IMG/VR virus record: IMGVR_UViG_3300040856_000168
Span: 1 to 45,442 of that record
Source: a virus
DNA: 45,442 bases
Reading direction: 5' to 3' (one strand)
The position numbers and the translations under genes were made by a program. This document shows positions 5,869 to 12,917 of this stretch, piece after piece. The stretch's first letter is position 1; every line of letters begins with the position of its first letter. The notes below the pieces were generated by a model that had not been told where the DNA came from, ran no database searches, and was given only the letters and a program-made list of their open reading frames with translations.

Positions 5869-5878
5869 GTCCTATATA
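5850..5878 (+). promoter_or_regulatory. phage promoter P1 (before primase-helicase)
   Basis: -35 TTTACA (5850-5855), a 17-bp spacer ending AAGTCC, and -10 TATATA (5873-5878). It shares AAGTTTACA and AAGTCCTATATA with the promoters at 9751 and 45009. The -35 lies in the end of the sigma-like gene. It would start mRNA at about 5885 for the gene at 5933. Confidence 0.75.
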
Positions 5879-5932
5879 CTAAAGTCCCCCTTTGGTATGA
5901 CAACTACAACTACAACATAAGGAAACTATAGT

Positions 5933-7501
5933 ATGGCAGAGAAACCACACCAACCATGTCCCTACATTGATTGTGGGTCGTCAGATGCCTTTAGCTACAA
6001 CACAGATGGGTTTGGTCGTTGCCATAGTTGTGACCGTGGTTATCCATCAAAGGACGCAATGCACCCTTGGGCAAAAGAGAGGTACCCGACAGTGGAAAAT
6101 GATGGATTTGATAACCTACGTTCTATGGTGTCGTCACAACCTACGTCTATGTCTCAGAAGACCTACAAGGAAATGCGTGGTATTACTGCAAAGACAATGG
6201 AAGAGTTTGATGTCGTCACTGATGACTTTACGCAAGAGTATACATACCCCTCTGGTGGAAAGAAAGTGCGTATGATTGCAGACAAGAAGTTCTTCACCAA
6301 GGATGGCTTCAAGGGTGACGAACTGTTTGGTATGAACCTGTTCCCTGCTGGGTGTAGTAAATTTGTCACAATAACAGAAGGTGAATTAGATGCTATGTCT
6401 GCATGGCAGATGCTAAAGTCTAACTGGACTACACCTGTTGTGTCGTTACCATCAGCTACCCCATCGAAGAAATTATGGGAAAACTGTAAGGAATGGTTAG
6501 ACAGCTTTGAGAAGATCATTCTATCTGTCGATAACGATGAAGCAGGTAACAATGTCGCTGACCGTATGTCACGCCTGTTTCCCAACAAGGTCTACCGTGT
6601 AGATCATGGGCAGTACAAGGATGCTAACGACTTCCTACAGGCAGGTAAAGCACAGGATTACAAATCGTCGTGGTGGAAGCCTATCAAGCACACACCAGAG
6701 AACGTAATCAATACTGCTGACCAGTTCTTGAAGCTGTATGAGGACACGCCAGAGCATGTATATGTACCAACAGGTATCCAAGCCCTAGACGACAAAATCT
6801 TAGGTTTGATGCAGGGACACTTTACCATGTTCAAGGCACCTACTGGTATCGGTAAGACAGAACTAATGCGGTATCTTGAATACCAGATGCTACAACGTGA
6901 CATCCCTATCGCTACGTGGCACCTTGAGGAGACTAAACTACGTTCACTATTAGGGCTTGCGTCCTACCACATGAATGATAACGTAACACGCCGTGACCTA
7001 ATTGAGGACAAGGGGGTTGATAAAGAAGTACGTGAGGCCATCGTTGACCTTACTAAAGGGGAAAACCTTTATCAGTTCTACTTGGGGGACGGACAGGGGG
7101 CCGACGAACTGTGTGATCAGATACGGTTCTTTAGTCAGGCATGTGACTGTAAGTTTGTATTCTTTGAGCCTATCCAAGATGTCATCACTGGCACTGAGGA
7201 AAGCAAAGAACAACAACTGGCAGACCTGTCCGTCCGATTGTCGAAACTGGCAGCGGAACTTAACATAGGTATCGTGTCTATCGGACACACTAACGAGAAT
7301 GGAGACTTCAAGTATTGTAAGATGATTGGTCAACGTGCTAGTGTCATTGTGAACCTACACCGTGACAAAGAGTCAGACGACATGGAAGAACGCAACACAA
7401 CGTATCTAAAGATTGAGAAGAACCGTCCGTCATCCGAAGAGGGTATGGCAGGTAAACTCAAGTTCAACTACGATACATTCACACTAAGAGAGGTGTACTA
7501 A
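5933..7501 (+). CDS. T7 gp4-like DNA primase-helicase
   Basis: 522 aa. N-terminal zinc-binding module with CPYIDCG and CHSC (about residues 9-35). A TOPRIM-type primase core follows with EGELDAMSAW (about 150-160) and LSVDNDEAGN (about 198-207). The DnaB/gp4-type helicase domain has Walker A APTGIGKTEL (about 303-312), then VFFEPIQDV and SIGHTNENG. It should synthesise primers and unwind DNA at the fork with the PolA-type polymerase downstream. It is behind phage promoter P1 with an AAGGAAACTATAGT ribosome site. Confidence 0.95.
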   Translation: MAEKPHQPCPYIDCGSSDAFSYNTDGFGRCHSCDRGYPSKDAMHPWAKERYPTVENDGFDNLRSMVSSQPTSMSQKTYKEMRGITAKTMEEFDVVTDDFTQEYTYPSGGKKVRMIADKKFFTKDGFKGDELFGMNLFPAGCSKFVTITEGELDAMSAWQMLKSNWTTPVVSLPSATPSKKLWENCKEWLDSFEKIILSVDNDEAGNNVADRMSRLFPNKVYRVDHGQYKDANDFLQAGKAQDYKSSWWKPIKHTPENVINTADQFLKLYEDTPEHVYVPTGIQALDDKILGLMQGHFTMFKAPTGIGKTELMRYLEYQMLQRDIPIATWHLEETKLRSLLGLASYHMNDNVTRRDLIEDKGVDKEVREAIVDLTKGENLYQFYLGDGQGADELCDQIRFFSQACDCKFVFFEPIQDVITGTEESKEQQLADLSVRLSKLAAELNIGIVSIGHTNENGDFKYCKMIGQRASVIVNLHRDKESDDMEERNTTYLKIEKNRPSSEEGMAGKLKFNYDTFTLREVY

Positions 7502-7911
7502 TGGAAACTAAAGTTTGTAAAATATGTGAAGAAGAGAAGTCTTTATCTGAGTTCTATAAAAAAGTATGGGAAGGAGAGGATGGGTATAAAAGGGACAATC
7601 ACGATCATAGATGTAAATCTTGTCATGGTGAAATACACAGACACGTTAGAAAATTAAACAAAGGTTTTGAGAGCTTGAAGCCATCCTATTGCGAGTGTTG
7701 TGGACAGGAAGACATTAAAACAATGATGGACCATGACCATGAAACTGGTAATTTTCGTGGTTTTATATGTAAGTCTTGTAATAGAAATATTGCCTTTTTC
7801 GGTGATACTTTTGAGTCTGTTATGAAATCGGATTGCGATCAGATGTATAAAGACTACATGAAGATAGCTAATTACCGACAAGGAAAGGGTACTAGATTTG
7901 CCAGTATTTGA
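7501..7911 (+). CDS. endonuclease VII-type HNH nuclease
   Basis: 136 aa. N-terminal Cys pairs CKICEEEK and CKSC, then CECCGQ and the catalytic-type MDHDHETGNFRGFICKSCN (about residues 76-94), the Endonuclease_7 (PF02945) signature of T4 gp49-like nucleases. The gene is wedged between helicase and polymerase, overlaps both, and looks more AT-rich than its neighbours. It could be a Holliday-junction/packaging nuclease or a homing-type insertion. A separate T7 endonuclease I-like resolvase is encoded at 11242, so resolution may be redundant. Confidence 0.88.
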   Translation: METKVCKICEEEKSLSEFYKKVWEGEDGYKRDNHDHRCKSCHGEIHRHVRKLNKGFESLKPSYCECCGQEDIKTMMDHDHETGNFRGFICKSCNRNIAFFGDTFESVMKSDCDQMYKDYMKIANYRQGKGTRFASI

Positions 7912-9730
7912 CATAGAAACAGATGGTCTGAACGCCACAAAGATACATGTGTTATCGTGGATGGGGGACGATGGAAATGTGCATCACACCCACGACTATG
8001 TAGCTATGCGTATCTTCTTTGAGGAAGCAGATATACTCATTGGTCACAACATTATCCGCTTTGACATCCCCCAAGTGGAAAAAGTGCTAGGGGTCAAGAT
8101 CAAGGCAAAGCTAGTCGATACTCTAGCCTTGTCGTGGTATCTAGACTTCTGGCGACCAAGCCACGGTCTTGCGTCTTATGGTGAGGACTTCAACATACCC
8201 AAGCCTCAAATTGACGACTGGGAAAACCTCACACCAGAGGAATATGCACACCGCTGTAACGAGGACGTACTTATCAACTATGCATTGTACAAACGACTAA
8301 ACTACAAACTAGATCAACTGTATAAAAACGAAAGTGACAAGTGGCGACTGATCGACTACCTGACGTTCAAGCTACAGTGTGCAGCAGAGCAAGAGGCCCT
8401 ACGATGGAAATTAGACGTACCCAAGGCACAATCCCACTTACAAGAGTGGGAAGCACTCAAGCAAGAGAAGACAGAGGCACTTGCCAATGTTATGCCGAAG
8501 GTAGTCAGTTACGCTGTACGGACACGACCAAAGGTGTACCACAAACAGGACGGAAGTTTGTCTGCAAACGGTGCCAAGTGGGAACAACTCTGCAAGGACC
8601 ACAAGGTCCCGACGAGTACCCAGAGCCTGAAAGTCAAGGTTGGTGAAGATCGTGCTAACCCTAGTTCTGTATCACAGGTAAAAGAGTGGTTGTTCATGCT
8701 AGGGTGGGAACCACGTACATTTAAGTTTATGAGGGAAGCAGATGGCTCCACAAGGAAACTGGAACAAATACGTAAAGACGGAGAACTCTGTTCCTCGGTA
8801 CGTGAGTTGGTTGAACGGGAACCTGCTATTGGTTTGCTTGATGGCCTCACTGTTCTTTCTCATCGTATTGGGGTCATCAAGGGCTTACTTGAATCAGAGA
8901 ACGATGGATACGTGCAAGCTACTGTTGCAGGGCTTACTAACACCTTCCGCTTTCGTCACGCCCGACCATGTGTCAACTTGCCAAGCGTTGATCGACAGTA
9001 CGGAAAAGAAATAAGGGAATGCCTGACAGCACCAGAAGGTTACACTCTGTGTGGTGCCGATATGACATCATTAGAGGACACGACCAAGCGTCACTACATG
9101 AAACCACTAGACCCTGATTATGTCGAGGAAATGTCTAAGGATGGGTTTGACCCACACCTTGACCTTGCCAAACACGCAGGTGTCGTCACACAAGATGACA
9201 TCGACAAACACAACTCAGGTGAACGTAGCCTCAAGGCACTGCGTAAGAACTACAAGGTGGTGAACTACAGTGCGACTTATGGCGTAGGTAAGCAGACCCT
9301 AGCCAGAAACACAGGTATGTCTGAGAGCGAAGCACAGACGCTCCTAGACGCATTCTGGTCACGCAACTGGTCTGTGCAGAAAGTGAGTGAAGATGCAAGG
9401 GTACGAACTGTTCTTGGCTCTGATTGGCTTTACAATCCTGTGTCTGGTTTCTGGCACTCTTTACGATCTGATAAGGATCGGTTTAGTACCTTGAACCAAT
9501 CTACAGGTGTCTATTGTTTTGACAGTTGGGTAAAGGGTATCAGAGAAATGGGACTACAGACTATTGGCCAGTTCCATGACGAAGTAATCGTCTTAACCGA
9601 AGAAGGAGATGAGGACAAAACAGAGAACATTATGAATATGAGCATAGACAACCTCAACAATGAACTGCGACTAAATGTAACATTAGGTATAGATGCCCAG
9701 TTCGGTAGGACATATGCAGACATCCACTAG
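7898..9730 (+). CDS. family A DNA polymerase (PolA type) with 3'-5' exonuclease
   Basis: 610 aa, replicative polymerase of T7 gp5 type. Exonuclease motifs: DIETDGL (5-11), HNIIRFD (about 55-61), and CNEDVLINYAL (about 120-130). Polymerase motif A GADMTSLED (about 387), motif B RKNYKVVNYSATYG (about 448-462), motif C FHDEV (about 560). Motif B aligns without gaps to E. coli Pol I 754-767 and puts Tyr at the Phe762 position. The start appears to be TTG 7898 after AAGGAAAGGG, inside the end of the endonuclease VII gene; no ATG lies before the exonuclease motif. Confidence 0.95.
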   Translation: MPVFDIETDGLNATKIHVLSWMGDDGNVHHTHDYVAMRIFFEEADILIGHNIIRFDIPQVEKVLGVKIKAKLVDTLALSWYLDFWRPSHGLASYGEDFNIPKPQIDDWENLTPEEYAHRCNEDVLINYALYKRLNYKLDQLYKNESDKWRLIDYLTFKLQCAAEQEALRWKLDVPKAQSHLQEWEALKQEKTEALANVMPKVVSYAVRTRPKVYHKQDGSLSANGAKWEQLCKDHKVPTSTQSLKVKVGEDRANPSSVSQVKEWLFMLGWEPRTFKFMREADGSTRKLEQIRKDGELCSSVRELVEREPAIGLLDGLTVLSHRIGVIKGLLESENDGYVQATVAGLTNTFRFRHARPCVNLPSVDRQYGKEIRECLTAPEGYTLCGADMTSLEDTTKRHYMKPLDPDYVEEMSKDGFDPHLDLAKHAGVVTQDDIDKHNSGERSLKALRKNYKVVNYSATYGVGKQTLARNTGMSESEAQTLLDAFWSRNWSVQKVSEDARVRTVLGSDWLYNPVSGFWHSLRSDKDRFSTLNQSTGVYCFDSWVKGIREMGLQTIGQFHDEVIVLTEEGDEDKTENIMNMSIDNLNNELRLNVTLGIDAQFGRTYADIH

Positions 9731-9750
9731 GATAAAAAATGACAAAAAAG

Positions 9751-9779
9751 TTTACAAGGACGAAAAAAAGTCCTATATA
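9751..9779 (+). promoter_or_regulatory. phage promoter P2 (before SSB)
   Basis: -35 TTTACA (9751-9756), a 17-bp A-rich spacer ending AAGTCC, and -10 TATATA (9774-9779). Same architecture as the promoters at 5850 and 45009. It lies in the 80-bp gap after the polymerase gene and drives the SSB-to-DUF3310 run. Confidence 0.78.
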
Positions 9780-9810
9780 TAGTTACCAGTGTTAGAAAAG
9801 GATACACAAT

Positions 9811-10359
9811 ATGGCAAGATACACACTCGACATGGTTCTAGAATATGCAAAAGTATTCCCTGAGAACGCAGACATGGGCAACATGGATGGGCCACAATGG
9901 CAACAACAGATTGCTATGAAGGGTGGTCAGTATGTCGTAAATGCATACTTCACCAGTCAAGAACAGATTGACAAACTTATGATGGATGGCTTCAAGGCCA
10001 CAGTCATGGGTAACGCTCGTATTCAAGAGGGCAATGCTGACTTCGGTATTGGTAAGTACATGAAGATCAAACGTGGCGTAGCTGATGATGTACGTGACTG
10101 GATCGACCCAGTAACCAAAGAGAACGTCAACCTAGGTGGTCCTGTTAAGGTAGTTGACCTACGTCAAGGTAAGGAAAACGTCAGTAAGTGGGACTTCGCA
10201 GAAGATGGTGAACTAGGCAACGGTACACGGGCCAAGGTGCAGTTTGAAACCTATGCTGACGGTAACGGTCTTCGCCTCAACGGTATTGCTGTCACTGAAC
10301 TGATTGAACGTACAAGTGAACCATCAGAAGATGACATGATTTTTGCGGCGGCAGGTTAA
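9811..10359 (+). CDS. T7 gp2.5-like single-stranded DNA-binding protein
   Basis: 182 aa, ATG 9811 with GAAAAGGATACACAAT upstream. Beta-rich protein with KATVMGNARIQEGNADFGIG and VKVVDLRQGKENVSKWDF, and an acidic tail SEPSEDDMIF followed by AAAG. An acidic C-terminus with a terminal-region Phe is typical of gp2.5/SSB proteins. The position directly before exonuclease and endonuclease I matches the T7-type module. Assigned from fold-like pattern and context; a few residues after the Phe are unusual. Confidence 0.7.
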   Translation: MARYTLDMVLEYAKVFPENADMGNMDGPQWQQQIAMKGGQYVVNAYFTSQEQIDKLMMDGFKATVMGNARIQEGNADFGIGKYMKIKRGVADDVRDWIDPVTKENVNLGGPVKVVDLRQGKENVSKWDFAEDGELGNGTRAKVQFETYADGNGLRLNGIAVTELIERTSEPSEDDMIFAAAG

Positions 10360-10559
10360 TGCAAGTAGAAATTAGTTTTGTAATGGACAAAGATGAGGAC
10401 GGGGTTTCAGGCTCCGTCACCATCGAACGACAAGAGGTAGATAGCTTATATGATCTCCTACATCTATATCACGATGCTTGCCTCGCAGCAGGGTACACCT
10501 ACGTGGAATCCATCGGTGCGCACAAAGAGGGTGGCGAAATGGCTTGGTCGAGTTTCTGA
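10359..10559 (+). CDS. hypothetical acidic protein, 66 aa
   Basis: The start ATG 10359 overlaps the SSB stop (TAATG), and its stop overlaps the next ATG (TGATG). The product starts MQVEISFVMDKDEDGVSGSV and includes LYDLLHLYHDACLAAGYTYV. No family recognised; possibly an accessory of the replication module. Confidence 0.6.
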   Translation: MQVEISFVMDKDEDGVSGSVTIERQEVDSLYDLLHLYHDACLAAGYTYVESIGAHKEGGEMAWSSF

Positions 10560-11266
10560 TGGGATACGGAAAGGCTTTAATCGACGGTGATGTATTCGCC
10601 TATCGTGCTGCCTTTTCTACTCAAGATGAAAGCGAACGGGCTGCACGTGTAAAGACTGACGAGATACTGCAAATGAGTATAGAGTATGTATGTGGCTGGC
10701 CTTGGGACAGTGACGACTACCAAATCTATATCACATGCAGTGGACATCAGTTTAGACACGACATTGCCAAGTCACATGTTTACAAAGGTAATAGGTCCAA
10801 AAGAGAAAAGCCTAAACACCTTTCATTCATTCGTGACTATATGGTGTCAGATTGGCAAACGGTTGTCAGTGTGGAACAAGAAGCAGACGATTGTCTAGCG
10901 ATACATGCTACAGAACTCGACCATGACTGTACTATCGTGTCAGTAGATAAGGACATGCTACAGGTTCCATGCTGGCATTACAATCCTGTTAAAGGTACGA
11001 TGAATAAGGTTACCCCCGACGAGGGAATTAAGTTCTTCTATACCCAGATATTGACAGGGGACAGTGCTGACAACATCCACGGTCTACCTCAAGTTGGCCC
11101 TAAGAAAGCTGAGAAGATACTCAAAGGGTCAACCACTGAGGAAGATTTGTGGCATACAGTCGTTAAGGCTTATGATGGCGATGTAGATCGTGTAGTGGAA
11201 AATGCTAGATTGCTCTGGCTACGACGATACGAAGGGGAAATATGGCAACCACCAGACAAGCGATAA
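10559..11266 (+). CDS. FEN/T7 gp6-like 5'-3' exonuclease
   Basis: Start taken at ATG 10559 (MGYGKALIDGDVFAYRAAF), coupled to the preceding stop; 235 aa. Metal-binding motifs of the 5' nuclease family are visible: ALIDGDVFAYR (6-16), VEQEADDCLAI (about 107-117), TIVSVDKDMLQ (about 128-138), and the helix-hairpin-helix part LTGDSADNIHGLPQVGPKKA (about 166-185). It removes RNA primers and degrades host DNA in T7-type phages. It overlaps endonuclease I by 25 bp. Confidence 0.92.
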   Translation: MGYGKALIDGDVFAYRAAFSTQDESERAARVKTDEILQMSIEYVCGWPWDSDDYQIYITCSGHQFRHDIAKSHVYKGNRSKREKPKHLSFIRDYMVSDWQTVVSVEQEADDCLAIHATELDHDCTIVSVDKDMLQVPCWHYNPVKGTMNKVTPDEGIKFFYTQILTGDSADNIHGLPQVGPKKAEKILKGSTTEEDLWHTVVKAYDGDVDRVVENARLLWLRRYEGEIWQPPDKR

Positions 11267-11622
11267 AGCATGGCTATCGTTCTGGTCTAGAAGAGAGGGT
11301 ATCAAAGGAATTAGAGGAAGCTGGTGTTAAGTATGAGTATGAGACACAGAAAATCAAGTATCGTGTCGAGGAAGACCGTACCTATACACCAGACTTCATC
11401 TTACCCAATGGTATCATAGTCGAAACTAAGGGGCGGTTCACAGTGGCAGATAGAAAAAAGCATTTGCTAATTCAGAAACAGTACCCAAAGCATGACATCA
11501 GATTTGTGTTCCAGAACTCTAGAGCAAAGTTATACAAGGGTGCAAAGACTACTTATGCACAGTGGTGTGACAAGCATGGGTTCCTGTACGCAGATAAGTC
11601 TATACCAGAGGAATGGCTATGA
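11242..11622 (+). CDS. T7 endonuclease I-like Holliday-junction resolvase
   Basis: 126 aa. Pattern of T7 gp3: YRSGLEERVS (Glu about 17), TYTPDFILP (Asp about 51), IIVETKGRFTVADRKKH (Glu-x-Lys about 61-63), giving the PD-(D/E)XK-type catalytic set. It cuts branched DNA and helps degrade host DNA. It lies directly after the exonuclease. Confidence 0.93.
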   Translation: MATTRQAIKHGYRSGLEERVSKELEEAGVKYEYETQKIKYRVEEDRTYTPDFILPNGIIVETKGRFTVADRKKHLLIQKQYPKHDIRFVFQNSRAKLYKGAKTTYAQWCDKHGFLYADKSIPEEWL

Positions 11623-11816
11623 GTTTATCAGATTACATACAAGCGTATGATACAATAGAACAAGAAGACGACATAGATAAACTGAAACATATGGCTAAGT
11701 TCATATTGGTTGGTCGTGCTATGAATGACAGAAACTTATCTGAGGAAGAGGCTATAGCTTTAGCAGAATACAGTTCTATAGATTTAGGTATGGCAGAAGA
11801 GGTAGTGATACACTGA
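11619..11816 (+). CDS. hypothetical acidic helical protein, 65 aa
   Basis: Start ATG 11619 preferred, because AGGA stands 6 nt before it; ATG 11613 is the alternative. The product starts MSLSDYIQAYDTIEQEDDID and is highly acidic and helical, with LSEEEAIALAEYSSIDLG. No family recognised. Confidence 0.6.
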   Translation: MSLSDYIQAYDTIEQEDDIDKLKHMAKFILVGRAMNDRNLSEEEAIALAEYSSIDLGMAEEVVIH

Positions 11817-12361
11817 TGGGAAAAAGATCCGATTTTGTCAGGGTACCTAGGGACTACTACCCTACACCAGAAGAAGCTGTTAAGCCTCTTATAGATCACC
11901 TACCACAAGACAGTTTTAGTTTTGTAGAGCCTTGTGCAGGTGATGGTAGGCTTGTCGATCATATCGAACAGTTGACTGACTATGCAGGTAACTGTCAGTG
12001 GGCTTCCGATATAGAGCCACAGAGAAAAGATGTAATGCAGTGGGATGCACTGGATGTACAACCACATGATGTACTTGATATTGACTATTGCATTACTAAC
12101 CCACCGTGGGAACGAAACTTCCTACATAACTTCATAGACACTTGGATTGGCATCATGCCTACTTGGCTATTATTTGATGCTGACTGGATGCACACAAAGC
12201 AATCATCGGTTCTTATGACATATTGTTCTAAGATCGTAAGTGTAGGTAGAGTTAAGTGGATCGAAGGTTCTAAACACACAGGTAAAGATAACTGTGCGTG
12301 GTATCTGTTTAATCGACACCACAGGGGTCCAACAGAGTTTTATGGAAGGTTGATAGAATGA
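11816..12361 (+). CDS. small N6-adenine DNA methyltransferase-like protein
   Basis: 181 aa. SAM-binding motif I FVEPCAGDGRLVDHI (about 36-50) and catalytic motif IV CITNPPWERN (about 90-99), the NPPW form of amino-methyltransferases; YYPTPEEAV near the start is typical of phage Dam-like enzymes. It should methylate adenine in DNA. Its target is not visible from the sequence. In view of the GANTC clustering in this genome, GANTC is a testable candidate, but there is no CcrM-like C-terminal domain. It lacks a long target-recognition domain. Confidence 0.82.
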   Translation: MGKRSDFVRVPRDYYPTPEEAVKPLIDHLPQDSFSFVEPCAGDGRLVDHIEQLTDYAGNCQWASDIEPQRKDVMQWDALDVQPHDVLDIDYCITNPPWERNFLHNFIDTWIGIMPTWLLFDADWMHTKQSSVLMTYCSKIVSVGRVKWIEGSKHTGKDNCAWYLFNRHHRGPTEFYGRLIE

Positions 12362-12720
12362 TCAGTAGAGAAGACATAGAAGCATTTGAATACTTTAGTC
12401 AGACAGAAATGGAGATGAACGTATATCAGAACGCAGCAGCAAAGACAGCTATATACAAGAGTGAACACCAAGTTATATACCCCTTAATTGGCTTAACAGG
12501 TGAACTAGGAGAGGTAGCCAATAAAGTTAAGAAAATACTACGTGACGGTGTTTTTGATAGAGAGGGTATCCTAGATGAAATAGGAGACTGCCTTTGGTAT
12601 ATTTCTGCAATTTGCCGTGATCTTAATGTAAGCATGTCGGATGTTGCTGTTGGAAACCTAAAGAAGTTACAGGATCGCAAAGAACGTGGGGTCCTCAGTG
12701 GAAATGGAGACAAAAGGTGA
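12358..12720 (+). CDS. MazG-like nucleotide pyrophosphohydrolase
   Basis: 120 aa, one MazG domain: GLTGELGEVANKVKKI (about 44-59) and EIGDCLWYISAICRDL (about 76-91) supply the E-x-x-E ... E-x-x-D metal site. It hydrolyses NTPs/dNTPs or alarmone-like nucleotides; in phages it may reset host starvation signalling or clean the dNTP pool (family knowledge). The ATG overlaps the upstream stop (ATGA). Confidence 0.85.
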   Translation: MISREDIEAFEYFSQTEMEMNVYQNAAAKTAIYKSEHQVIYPLIGLTGELGEVANKVKKILRDGVFDREGILDEIGDCLWYISAICRDLNVSMSDVAVGNLKKLQDRKERGVLSGNGDKR

Positions 12721-12917
12721 AGACACTAATGAAATGGTGGTGGCGGTGGATTAACTACCAAGCCACATGGCGAGAACATCGTAAGGTCATCAAAGAACTT
12801 AATCAGATGACTGACCGACAACTAAATGACATAGGAATTAGTCGTGCAGACATTGATCGTCTGGTATGGCTAGGTGAAGACAAAACAATGCGTGGACGAG
12901 GAAAAGAACAAGAATGA
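12717..12917 (+). CDS. DUF1127 family small protein
   Basis: 66 aa from GTG 12717 (GGAG 7 nt upstream) or 62 aa from ATG 12729. WWWRWINYQATWREHRKVIK is followed by the DUF1127 core LNQMTDRQLNDIGISRADID. DUF1127 proteins are small arginine-rich proteins frequent in Alphaproteobacteria; one, CcaF1 of Rhodobacter sphaeroides, binds RNA and affects RNA turnover. A phage copy could alter host RNA metabolism (inference). The leader CAGTGGAAATGGAG upstream is a copy of the repeated motif found at 2211-2316. Confidence 0.85.
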   Translation: MKTLMKWWWRWINYQATWREHRKVIKELNQMTDRQLNDIGISRADIDRLVWLGEDKTMRGRGKEQE

